A stretch of 6,062 nucleotides of DNA from Dysgonomonas sp. (GTDB lineage: Bacteria > Bacteroidota > Bacteroidia > Bacteroidales > Dysgonomonadaceae), in assembly GCA_003523545.1 (NCBI GenBank), contig DQAM01000029.1:1-6062 (forward strand), written 5' to 3'. Each line of letters begins with the position of its first letter. Positions within the stretch are counted from its first letter, which is position 1. The translations under genes and the position numbers were made by a program. The notes under the pieces were generated by a model. The model did no database searches, was not told where the DNA came from, and was given only the letters and a program-made list of their open reading frames with translations. This document shows positions 1-5,648 of the stretch, one piece after another.

Positions 1-254
1 ATTTGTAATTCGAATACACACTATTACTGCGTATTCTACAATTACATTAATAACCTGCATTTCGGAAACAGTCTCGGATAATAAACCAAGAGTAGCTTCT
101 TTCAGGCTACACTTGAGAATTTACTTTCTACTACTATTGATGCTGTGAAAGCATATATTTCTACTACATAATCTCCTTAATGATGCCCTTTCCCTTTTCT
201 TCCATAACCATTCCACGTTTGTCTGGGCGCCGTCCTTGTTCGGCCTATTGTTCA
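1..254. other. Unassigned left flank, no recognisable gene
   Basis: I see no gene I can support here. Short open stretches exist on both strands. On the plus strand a frame is open from the left edge to a stop at 79-81. On the minus strand a 40-codon frame runs off the left edge after the stop at 121-123. Their composition does not resemble a known family. A weak hairpin, GTAGC at 92-96 with GCTAC at 106-110, is not followed by a clear T-run, so I do not call it a terminator. No IS21 terminal heptamer (TGACCCC or GGGGTCA) is present, so the far end of the neighbouring insertion sequence is not preserved here. Confidence 0.4.
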
Positions 255-536
255 TCAGAGCAAAGGTATAATAGTGTTTAGACCATGTATGTTCAGAGCC
301 TGGGATATAAACTTCTCGACAGACCACTCGGTCAGGAACTGGTGTTGGGAGGCCAGGTGTTCTGTGTTGGTCGTGTATTGATACTTACGCCTGTTACGCA
401 CATGTTGGGCAATGAGTTCATGTCGGTAGTAAACCTCCACTGACTGCGAAGTATAAAGGACTTTGACTGTTTTGCCGATGTATTTATAGGGAACGCTGTA
501 ATAATGGGTATCCATTCCTAAGCGTATATATCCATC
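255..536 (-). pseudogene. istA: IS21 transposase IstA, downstream fragment after frameshift
   Basis: This piece continues the 518-1552 transposase in the next frame. Reading from 536 gives D-G-Y-I-R-L-G-M-D-T-H-Y-Y-S-V-P-Y, the usual sequence after the IstA catalytic core, and joins the upstream W-K if one base is restored near 536-538. An in-frame ATG at 515-513 could initiate an 86-residue product, but I see no reason to think this is a real gene. Recognisable IstA sequence runs to about S-Q-A-L-N-I-H (near 286) and then changes into a short unrelated tail with a stop at 255-257. With the upstream piece about 430 residues are represented, against roughly 500 usual for IstA, so the C-terminus is missing. 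The break near 286 marks a deletion or rearrangement that cut the IS. Confidence 0.75.
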
Positions 537-1552
537 TTCCAGACAGTAAGCTGAGCCTGTTCTTTCAGCTCATAGCGGATCGGGTTCAGGTCCTGCAACA
601 CATCACGCTCAATCTCCTCGAACTGTTGCCGGCGGCTGTACTCTCGTTTATACATAGGTGTGTTGTTGTGTATCTCCAGGGCGACCCGGATAGCAGCGTT
701 CAATGAACTCAGGTCATAGAAGATACGCTTGTCCAGCTTGGTAAAGATTGTTTTATATACCAGTTTTACTGCTCCTTCCACCAGGGACTTGTCCCGTGGT
801 TTGTAAGCCCTTGCCGGAAGAACTGTCATCGAGTAATGCTCCGCAAAGCAGGCGAAGGACTCATTCAACACCGCTTCGTATTTACTACCCTTGGTTACGG
901 CAGCTCTCAGGTTATCGGATACAACCACCAAAGGTACGCCCTCAAAATAGATCAGAGCGTTCTCACAGGTCCGTATCAGGTCTTCTTTCTTCTGGCTGGC
1001 TACTGCTTCCACATAAGTGAGTTGACTGCATCCCAGTATAGCAACAAAGACTTCTACCTCTGTCTTGCTCCCATCTCCACTATCCAAATGTAATTTTTGA
1101 CCTGTAAAGTCGATATACATCTTGTCGCCGGCTTTATGTTCGATGTGCATAACAGGACGATGCTGGGCTAAGTACAACCGGATAGAACCGCAGAAGCGGG
1201 AGATGCCGTAACCCTCAGGGTACTTCTCTATATACTGCCTGTAAAGCATCTCTTTGGTAACTCCCTTACGCTTGAGTTCCCTGCATATACCCGGAAGCTG
1301 AGCTTCCAGATCCACTTGACGCTGGCTCTTCTCCGGATGGGCGGCAACCAGAAACTTCTGAGATAACTCCAGATCGCTCATCGCTGAAAAGGCCTCGTAA
1401 CTAAGGCCTGAACTAAGGAAAATGTGCAGGTACTTCTTGATGGTATTGCGCGAGATAAACAACATACCGGCAATGGCTTTGGTGCCTTTGCCTTGATTAT
1501 AAAGACGGATTACTTGTCGTAGTTTTAACATACTAATGGTTTTGTTAGACAT
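518..1552 (-). CDS. istA: IS21-family transposase IstA, N-terminal and catalytic part (frameshifted)
   Basis: IstA is the DDE transposase of IS21 elements; it binds the terminal repeats and catalyses strand transfer together with the IstB ATPase. The 344-residue frame begins with a helix-turn-helix around residues 14-45. The RNase H-like core carries the expected acidic triad: D148 in M-Y-I-D-F-T-G, D213 in V-V-V-S-D-N-L, and E259 in K-S-L-V-E-G-A. The start is the ATG at 1552-1550, after the A-rich segment typical of Bacteroidota leaders. The frame ends early at a TAG (520-518) because one base is missing near 536-538; the expected continuation lies in the adjacent frame. The protein lacks its C-terminal part, and no istB is nearby, so the element should be unable to move by itself. 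The frameshift could be a true mutation or an assembly error. Confidence 0.85.
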   Translation of the reverse strand: MSNKTISMLKLRQVIRLYNQGKGTKAIAGMLFISRNTIKKYLHIFLSSGLSYEAFSAMSDLELSQKFLVAAHPEKSQRQVDLEAQLPGICRELKRKGVTKEMLYRQYIEKYPEGYGISRFCGSIRLYLAQHRPVMHIEHKAGDKMYIDFTGQKLHLDSGDGSKTEVEVFVAILGCSQLTYVEAVASQKKEDLIRTCENALIYFEGVPLVVVSDNLRAAVTKGSKYEAVLNESFACFAEHYSMTVLPARAYKPRDKSLVEGAVKLVYKTIFTKLDKRIFYDLSSLNAAIRVALEIHNNTPMYKREYSRRQQFEEIERDVLQDLNPIRYELKEQAQLTVWKMDIYA

Positions 1553-1558
1553 GATGAT

Positions 1559-1595
1559 AAATTTTTGTTGCTCAGCTTTTAAGTAACAAAAATTT
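1559..1595 (-). promoter_or_regulatory. Hairpin immediately upstream of istA start
   Basis: A perfect 11-bp inverted repeat, AAATTTTTGTT at 1559-1569 and AACAAAAATTT at 1585-1595, extends inward by a G-T and two further pairs, leaving about a 9-base loop. It ends six bases before the istA start codon at 1552. A transcript entering from outside the IS would fold it and cover the ribosome-binding region, whereas one starting inside the hairpin would not. Comparable 5' hairpins limit read-through expression in elements such as IS10 and IS50; that role here is inference. It could also be a terminator-like barrier. Confidence 0.5.
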
Positions 1596-1644
1596 TAACA
1601 CTTTAAAACAAAACTAACTAGCTTCTGTTTTACTCTTCTTTACC

Positions 1645-1756
1645 GGGGTCAATTTAAACTGCAACCAGGGGGTCAGTTTGGATTGTTACATGGGGGTCAG
1701 TTTGGATTGTTACATGGGGGTCAGTTTGGATTGGCGAGATGGGGTCAAATTCAGCA
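1645..1756 (-). repeat. IS21 terminal repeat array, five GGGGTCA heptamers at 24-bp period
   Basis: GGGGTCA occurs at 1645, 1669, 1693, 1717 and 1741, each start exactly 24 bp after the previous one. The three middle units are nearly identical over a 24-bp repeat (GGGGGTCAGTTTGGATTG then TTACAT), while the outer two diverge: the first continues AATTTAAACT and the last AAATTCAGCA. IS21-family ends are known to carry several copies of a transposase-binding sequence next to the terminus, and this array is in the right place, upstream of istA. The array is well preserved although the transposase is broken. An artificial frame crosses the array and joins the flavin reductase remnant; I treat that frame as chance. 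Confidence 0.8.
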
Positions 1757-1922
1757 AAGTTTTCCAGTCGATGAACGTGTGCTCGACGAAAACGGCAAGC
1801 TAGATGCTTTAAAAGTAGTACCACTTGTTTTTGATCCGTTTAACAACGAATATCTAAAGGTAGGCGAAAAGATAGGAAAGGCCTTTTCGGACGGTAAACA
1901 ACTACGAGAAAAGAAACGGTAA
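1757..1922 (+). pseudogene. Flavin reductase-family protein, C-terminal remnant cut by IS21 end
   Basis: About 55 codons remain, ending in TAA at 1920-1922. The visible sequence runs D-E-R-V-L-D-E-N-G-K-L-D, then P-L-V-F-D-P-F-N-N-E-Y-L-K-V-G-E-K-I-G-K-A-F-S-D-G. It resembles the C-terminus of Bacteroidales flavin reductase-like (DIM6/NTAB) FMN-binding proteins of about 190 residues, where an A-D-E-x-V-L-N-E-x-G-K-I-D segment precedes a similar N-N-x-Y-L-x-x-G-E-K-x-G-x-A-F tail. Such proteins reduce or bind flavin in the cytosol. The N-terminal two thirds, including the FMN-binding core, is missing, and the IS21 terminus sits immediately upstream. The frame is technically open back into the IS repeats to a TTG at 1683, but that part is IS sequence. 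The 5' half of the gene is not at the left side of the IS, so more than a simple insertion happened. The family assignment is from memory of the motif. Confidence 0.6.
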
Positions 1923-2023
1923 GTCTGATTTCTTTACTATTTAATAAGCTATTTGAAGAACAACCCGACCAGCTACTTATTCTTGTATAGCATAGAGTAT
2001 TGAAATAGTCTGTAGATACTGAT

Positions 2024-2758
2024 TTAGTCAAAGGGCATAAGTTTAGCCAGATAGTCGAAATGGCTTCCTTCCTTAATTAACTCTGCTTTGAAGCCATTGT
2101 TAGATGCATAAAGGCGTAAAGTCTGGAAATCAACATATAACCAGTCGAATGGCTCGCCTTTAATATCTTTATATTGCATTTGAAAGTCAATCTGTCCATA
2201 ATAATCCCCTGCAATATCAATATGAAAACATCCATCTTCTTCTTCAAAAAGATATTTCAGGTCACTGGAATCCATAAGGATAAACCCGCCGGGGTTAAGC
2301 AATTTTTTCATTCGCTGAAAGAATCGTGGCATATTTTCTATGCGTCCGATGATGCCCGAACCGTTCATCAACATGAGAATCGTATCGAATGTTTCCTGAA
2401 ATTGTTCGTCGAACAGATTTACCATACGTACGTCTCTTACGCCTTGCTTTTTCATCACATCAACCGACAATGGAGAGATATCAATGGCACAAACTTCTTT
2501 TTGAGCTTCCTGAAGCGCTATAGCATGGCAACCGCTTCCTGCGCCTACATCCAGGATTTTTCCAGTGGCGAGTTGTAATGCTGTCTTTTCCAATACCGGC
2601 ATTTGCTTGAAGGCACGGAACAATTGTTTTACTGGAATTTCATCTTCATCGAATTGAGAAGAAAAAACGCGTAAACGATCCGTTTTTTTGTGGTGGTAAT
2701 AATCAGATATAGCAGAACCCATAGGGTCTTTATCGGTTCTAAGTAGATTGTTGCTCAT
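2024..2758 (-). CDS. Class I SAM-dependent methyltransferase
   Basis: This is a complete 244-residue protein with a Rossmann-type methyltransferase fold, predicted cytosolic and soluble. Motif I is I-L-D-V-G-A-G-S-G at residues 68-76, the glycine-rich SAM-binding loop. The acidic residue that contacts the SAM ribose is probably D93 in A-I-D-I-S. A motif IV-like strand, D-T-I-L-M-L-M-N-G, spans 125-133, and L-L-N-P-G-G-F-I-L-M (153-162) matches the post-motif strand typical of the family. The substrate cannot be told from sequence: the C-terminal half has aromatic and acidic segments but no signature of an RNA, protein or quinone methylase. The ATG at 2758-2756 is the first in frame and follows a good promoter. 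The gene is transcribed away from the AraC locus and converges on the flavin reductase remnant, so it is probably monocistronic. Confidence 0.85.
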   Translation of the reverse strand: MSNNLLRTDKDPMGSAISDYYHHKKTDRLRVFSSQFDEDEIPVKQLFRAFKQMPVLEKTALQLATGKILDVGAGSGCHAIALQEAQKEVCAIDISPLSVDVMKKQGVRDVRMVNLFDEQFQETFDTILMLMNGSGIIGRIENMPRFFQRMKKLLNPGGFILMDSSDLKYLFEEEDGCFHIDIAGDYYGQIDFQMQYKDIKGEPFDWLYVDFQTLRLYASNNGFKAELIKEGSHFDYLAKLMPFD

Positions 2759-2780
2759 TGGTCTGCATTTATAATAATAA

Positions 2781-2812
2781 CAAAAATAGTGAATGCCGGG
2801 CAGAGAGCCAAA
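2781..2812 (-). promoter_or_regulatory. Bacteroidota sigma-ABfr promoter of the methyltransferase
   Basis: On the minus strand TTTG (2812-2809) is followed by a 20-bp spacer and TATTTTTG (2788-2781). This fits the Bacteroidota consensus TTTG, 19-21 bp, TAnnTTTG. Transcription would start near 2774, leaving a leader of about 16 bases before the ATG at 2758. The promoter is back-to-back with the araC promoter about 200 bp away. Confidence 0.7.
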
Positions 2813-2834
2813 CTTGTTGGTTAATGATTGAAAA

Positions 2835-2890
2835 GTACCGGATCTGTAACTATTATCAATCTTTTTCTACAACATTATCCAGTACCTTTG
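2835..2890 (+). promoter_or_regulatory. Imperfect inverted repeat and isolated -7-like element
   Basis: GTACCGGAT (2835-2843) and ATCCAGTAC (2877-2885) are inverted copies with one mismatch, separated by 33 bp. The right arm overlaps TACCTTTG (2883-2890), a perfect -7 element on the plus strand, but I find no TTTG at -33 spacing. An 11-codon reading frame, M-A-I-K-K-R-R-K-K-C-P, starts at 2912 about 20 bases further on and then stops; I do not call it a gene. The segment could be a second, regulated start for araC, the remains of a lost gene, or chance. Confidence 0.25.
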
Positions 2891-2981
2891 TTGTCCTAAA
2901 ATTATTAAAATATGGCAATAAAAAAGAGAAGAAAGAAGTGTCCTTAACCAATTCAGTAATGATAGAAATCCAAAATGTATT

Positions 2982-3011
2982 TTTGAGCCAATAAACAAAA
3001 TTGTATCTTTG
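2982..3011 (+). promoter_or_regulatory. Promoter of first araC with overlapping TTTGAGCCA operator
   Basis: TATCTTTG (3004-3011) is a good -7 element. TTTG (2982-2985) lies 18 bp upstream as the -33 element and is also the first half of TTTGAGCCA (2982-2990), the motif repeated before the reductase and decarboxylase genes. Transcription would start near 3018, about 14 bases before the ATG. A protein bound to this motif would cover the -33 region, which predicts repression, most simply autorepression by an AraC product of this locus. Confidence 0.65.
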
Positions 3012-3031
3012 TAGATAAAAGAAGCAAGCGT

Positions 3032-3853
3032 ATGGAATTCGACCGTATTGATGAACTTACATTCAACTATTCTGATATATTTTTTAGCTATTATTTCAAT
3101 CGGGAATGCTCTTGCACACCGATGGTAAAAGACCACATGCTTATTTACATATATTCGGGAGAAGTCCTTGCCCGGCAGGGAGATAAAGAAAACGTAATCG
3201 GTGCCGGAGAGTGTGTATTCATTCGTAAAGACAACCGTGTAAGCCTGAATAAGCAACCCAAAGGAGACGAAATGTTTAAAGGCATCTTCATGATCTTTAA
3301 ACGCAACTTCCTGCGCGAATTTTACCAGACCGTTGATAAAGACAAGTTTCCCGAAACCGTGCCGCAAGAACTGCCGAGTATAATTAAGCTGCCCCAAAAC
3401 CCTAACATTGAAGGCTTGTTCCAGTCCATAGCGCCCTATTTCGATTCCAACATCAAACCTGTTGAAGCCATTATGAAACTCAAGTTGCAGGAAGACATAT
3501 TCTCCCTGCTCCATATCGACAAAATATTCTACCCGATACTCTTCGACTTTACAGAACCGTGGAAAATCGACATTCTCGATTTTATGGAAGAAAACTACAT
3601 GTACGACCTCACCATCGAAGACATAGCCCATTATACCGGAAGGAGCCTTGCAACCTTTAAACGCGACTTTAAAAAACTCACACTAGTATCACCCCAAAAA
3701 TGGCTGATGAACAAAAGGCTGGAAGTAGCCAATGATAAAATACGCAACGAAAACAAGAAAATATCCGATGTATATCTTGAAGTCGGGTTTAAGAACCTGT
3801 CACATTTCTCAGCCGCCTATAAGAAACATTTCGGGCATAACCCTTCCGTATAG
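3032..3853 (+). CDS. AraC-family transcriptional regulator (copy 1)
   Basis: This is a 273-residue DNA-binding regulator. Residues about 10-165 form a cupin-like sensing domain typical of AraC proteins; it includes N-Y-S-D-I-F-F-S-Y-Y (12-21) and G-E-C-V-F-I-R-K-D-N-R-V (59-70). Residues about 175-273 hold two helix-turn-helix motifs: the first around I-E-D-I-A-H-Y-T-G-R-S-L-A-T-F-K-R (195-211), the second around S-D-V-Y-L-E-V-G-F-K-N-L-S-H-F-S (245-260), ending with the usual F-G-H-N-P-S. The second AraC protein (4822-5643) aligns without gaps at about 60% identity by hand count. Cysteines 28 and 61 are shared by both and lie in the sensing domain; none lies in the DNA-binding domain. The motif over its -33 box suggests autoregulation. 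The ligand or signal cannot be inferred. The ATG at 3032 fits the short leader after the 3004-3011 promoter. Confidence 0.9.
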   Translation: MEFDRIDELTFNYSDIFFSYYFNRECSCTPMVKDHMLIYIYSGEVLARQGDKENVIGAGECVFIRKDNRVSLNKQPKGDEMFKGIFMIFKRNFLREFYQTVDKDKFPETVPQELPSIIKLPQNPNIEGLFQSIAPYFDSNIKPVEAIMKLKLQEDIFSLLHIDKIFYPILFDFTEPWKIDILDFMEENYMYDLTIEDIAHYTGRSLATFKRDFKKLTLVSPQKWLMNKRLEVANDKIRNENKKISDVYLEVGFKNLSHFSAAYKKHFGHNPSV

Positions 3854-3908
3854 TTCTTTTGTCAGAAGCTTTTTTACTCACGGGAAAACGGTTAACAAAA
3901 AAATATTT

Positions 3909-3961
3909 CTGTTTAACAAACCAACCCTCTCTGTTTAACGAACACCAAGCCTCTGTTTAAC
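3909..3961 (+). repeat. Three CTGTTTAAC direct repeats at exact 22-bp spacing
   Basis: CTGTTTAAC begins at 3909, 3931 and 3953, each 22 bp apart, close to two helical turns, so the copies would face the same side of the DNA. The last copy completes a palindrome, CTGTTTAACAG (3953-3963). A weaker GGTTAAC (3890-3896) ends 21 bp before the end of the first copy and may be a degenerate fourth unit. The array lies upstream of the reductase promoter and of its TTGAGCCA pair. Phased direct repeats suit AraC-family binding; the protein that binds here is unknown. Confidence 0.55.
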
Positions 3962-3984
3962 AGAAAAAACGCTGATAAGCGGCA

Positions 3985-4014
3985 TTGAGCCAATCAACAA
4001 AATTCTTTGAGCCA
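3985..4014 (+). promoter_or_regulatory. TTGAGCCA operator pair upstream of the reductase
   Basis: TTGAGCCA occurs at 3985-3992 and again at 4007-4014, exactly 22 bp apart. The 17-bp block CAAAATTCTTTGAGCCA (3998-4014) is identical to one before the decarboxylase gene (5676-5692). The downstream copy, counted as TTTGAGCCA from 4006, starts exactly 40 bp before the -7 element, the same distance as at the decarboxylase promoter. Position and duplication suggest an activator site read by one of the two AraC proteins; which one is not visible. Confidence 0.6.
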
Positions 4015-4053
4015 CTGGGAAAAACACCCCCGGTGGCTCTCTTATTACCTTTG
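4009..4053 (+). promoter_or_regulatory. Reductase promoter core with inverted repeat, no -33 box
   Basis: TACCTTTG (4046-4053) matches the -7 consensus, but the expected -33 position holds GAAAAAC (4019-4025) and no TTTG. The same GAAAAAC stands at the same place in the decarboxylase promoter, as expected where an activator replaces the -33 contact. Here GAGCCAC (4009-4015) also pairs with GTGGCTC (4033-4039), with a G-T and three further pairs inside, so a third motif half in opposite orientation lies between -33 and -7. This arm is absent at the decarboxylase. The start would be near 4060. Confidence 0.5.
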
Positions 4054-4083
4054 TGTTGAAAACATTAAAAACATTTTTTTGAT

Positions 4084-4798
4084 ATGAGACCAACCATCAT
4101 TTGTCACATGATGACAGCCGTTGACGGTAAAATTACCGGCCCGTTTATGCAATCCGATGCAGCCAATAACGTCGGACAGGAGTACGAACGCACTAATAAC
4201 TTATATAATCCAGATGCGTGGCTCTGCGGACGTGTAACCACCGACGAGAACTTCACCTTTTACCGTAACCCCGGAAGTAAAAGAAAACGCCCCACAGGTA
4301 CCCGAAGGAGACTATGTAGCCGTTAGCGATGCACCGATGTATTATGTATCTGTCAATGCTTCCGGAAAAATCGGCTGGACGGCAAATACTCTCAATTATG
4401 AGGAACGGCCTACAGCCCACATCATTGAAGTCCTTACCGGAAAAGCATCCAATGCCTACCGCGACTTCCTGCGCCGTATGGGTATATCCTATATTATTGC
4501 CGGAGAGAAAGAACTCGACTGTACCCTTGCCAGCGAAAAACTGTATGAACTATTCGGCATCAAAACCCTCATGGTTTCAGGTGGCGGATATATCAACGGT
4601 TCATTCCTTAGCGAAGGTATCATAGACGAGCTGAGTCTGGTTATCGTTCCGGCTACCGACAGTTCATCCGACACCGTTACCTTGTTTGAAAAAGCCGGTT
4701 ACCTGCCCGAAAAAGCACCGGTAGAGTTCAGCCTTATCGATGTGGAAAAACTTTCAGGCGACGGTATCTGGTTACGTTATAAAGTAAAGAATAGCTAA
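4084..4798 (+). pseudogene. RibD C-terminal/dihydrofolate reductase-like oxidoreductase, one-base frameshift
   Basis: This is an NADPH-dependent reductase-family protein of the RibD-C fold, cytosolic, substrate unknown. The first frame reads M-T-A-V-D-G-K-I-T-G (residues 10-19) and W-L-C-G-R-V-T-T-D-E-N-F, then runs out of register and stops at 4324-4326. The second frame holds E-N-A-P-Q-V-P-E-G-D-Y-V-A, then R-M-G-I-S-Y-I-I-A-G, the nucleotide-binding M-V-S-G-G-G-Y-I-N, and D-E-L-S-L-V-I-V-P. Removing one C from the CCCC run at 4269-4272 joins both into a single 237-residue protein (N-P-E-V-K-E-N-A-P), the usual length of the family. An in-frame ATG at 4337 could start only a truncated C-terminal piece. 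The insertion may be a real mutation or an assembly error; the rest is undamaged, which favours error or a very recent event. The gene is followed after 23 bp by araC copy 2 and is probably cotranscribed with it. Confidence 0.85.
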
Positions 4799-4821
4799 CC
4801 ACTATATCAAACCAATTATAG

Positions 4822-5643
4822 ATGGATTCTCAATGTAAAGACTCCTTTACTTTCAATTATTCCGACATATTCTTCAGCTACTACCTCAATAATGAACTGA
4901 TATGCCGGGATATGATAAAAGACCATACTCTGGTATATGTATATTTCGGGGAACTCATTTTACATGAAGGTAAAGTTACGACACGCGTACTTAAAGGAGA
5001 ATGTGTTTTCCTGCGTAAAGATAACAGAGTAAACATGACTAAGCAACCCCGGGGCAAAGAACATTTTAGCGGTATATCCATGATTTTTAACCGCAGCTTC
5101 CTGCGCGGTTTTTACCAAACCATAGATAAAAAAAAACTGCCACAGCAGATTCAGAAGCACAAGCCCAGCGTAATCAAGTTGCCGAAGACACCCGCTATCG
5201 ACAGCCTGTTCCAGTCCATAATACCTCATTTCGATGCGAAAATAAAACCAATAGATGAAATCATGAAGTTGAAAATGCAGGAGGGAGTTTACGCTTTGCT
5301 CGACGCAGATGAAAACTTCTATCCAAGCCTGTTCGATTTTACCGAGCCGTGGAAAATAGATATACTCGACTTCATGAATAAAAACTATATGTTCGATTTG
5401 TCAATGGAAGAGATTGCACATTTTACAGGGCGGAGCCTCGCCACTTTCAAGCACGATTTCAAAAAAATCAGCTCCCTTCCGCCACAAAAATGGCTGATTG
5501 AAAAGAGGCTCGAAGCTGCCCGCCTTCAACTGCAGGACAAGCAGAAAAAAGTGTCGGATGTATATCTGGAAGTCGGTTTTAAAAACTTTGCCCATTTCTC
5601 AACAGCTTTCAAACGGCAATTCGGTTATTCGCCGTCCAAATGA
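4822..5643 (+). CDS. AraC-family transcriptional regulator (copy 2)
   Basis: This 273-residue regulator is the same length as the copy at 3032-3853 and aligns to it without gaps. The cupin-like N-terminal domain repeats N-Y-S-D-I-F-F-S-Y-Y and G-E-C-V-F-L-R-K-D-N-R-V. The two helix-turn-helix motifs fall around M-E-E-I-A-H-F-T-G-R-S-L-A-T-F-K (195-210) and S-D-V-Y-L-E-V-G-F-K-N-F-A-H-F-S (245-260). F-D-F-T-E-P-W-K-I-D (171-180), at the hinge before the DNA-binding domain, is identical in both. The most divergent stretches are the N-terminal 10 residues, residues 45-58 and 231-240; residues 45-58 lie in the sensing domain, so different inducers are possible, while the recognition-helix regions are well conserved, so similar DNA targets are likely. 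The 23-bp gap after the reductase contains no TAnnTTTG element, so the gene should depend on the reductase promoter. Cysteines 28 and 61 are kept. Confidence 0.9.
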   Translation: MDSQCKDSFTFNYSDIFFSYYLNNELICRDMIKDHTLVYVYFGELILHEGKVTTRVLKGECVFLRKDNRVNMTKQPRGKEHFSGISMIFNRSFLRGFYQTIDKKKLPQQIQKHKPSVIKLPKTPAIDSLFQSIIPHFDAKIKPIDEIMKLKMQEGVYALLDADENFYPSLFDFTEPWKIDILDFMNKNYMFDLSMEEIAHFTGRSLATFKHDFKKISSLPPQKWLIEKRLEAARLQLQDKQKKVSDVYLEVGFKNFAHFSTAFKRQFGYSPSK

Positions 5644-5648
5644 GTACA

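Larger units (their letters stand above)
286..1756 (-). mobile_element. Truncated IS21-family insertion sequence (istA end only)
   Basis: This is the remnant of an IS21-family element read right to left. Visible parts are the upstream terminal repeat array (1645-1756), a hairpin before the transposase start (1559-1595), and a frameshifted istA. The istB helper ATPase that normally follows istA is absent, and IstA homology stops near position 286, so the distal part of the element is lost. The right boundary is placed near 1756 because the outermost heptamer (1741-1747) is followed by the sequence ending CA at 1755-1756, and because flavin reductase coding sequence resumes soon after. The left boundary rests only on where the protein stops resembling IstA. 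No target-site duplication can be recognised with one end missing. Confidence 0.8.

Noticed and set aside
1..81. Open plus-strand frame from the left edge as the 3' end of a gene
   Set aside because: Only 26 codons, rich in N, Y and C as AT-rich noncoding DNA gives, with no family resemblance.
261..268. TACCTTTG on the minus strand just beyond the broken IS edge, with a short frame M-V-M-E-E-K-G-K-G downstream
   Set aside because: There is no TTTG at -33 spacing and the frame stops after 15 codons; chance is likely in AT-rich DNA.
121..327. 68-codon minus-strand reading frame across the IS break
   Set aside because: Its first part overlaps the IstA frame in another register, and the rest resembles no known family; it is not a supported gene.
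1683..1922. Reading frame joining the IS terminal repeats to the flavin reductase tail, with a TTG start
   Set aside because: The repeated H-G-G-Q-F-G-L segment is translation of IS terminal DNA; a fused gene is unlikely.
1943..1981. AATAAG/CTTATT inverted repeat between the convergent genes as a terminator
   Set aside because: The stem has six A/T-rich pairs, a long loop and no T-run; too weak to call.
2805..2810. GAGCCA hexamer within the methyltransferase promoter as a further operator
   Set aside because: It lacks the flanking bases of the shared motif and a second copy, and its orientation relative to the promoter differs; a six-base match may be chance.
2867..3631. 254-codon minus-strand frame antisense to the first araC
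   Set aside because: The plus strand has a clear AraC-family protein with its own promoter; the antisense frame has no recognisable family and is a shadow.
3852..3876. TTCT/AGAA stem plus T-run after the first araC stop as a terminator
   Set aside because: Only about four base pairs form before mismatches; the T-run alone is not enough.
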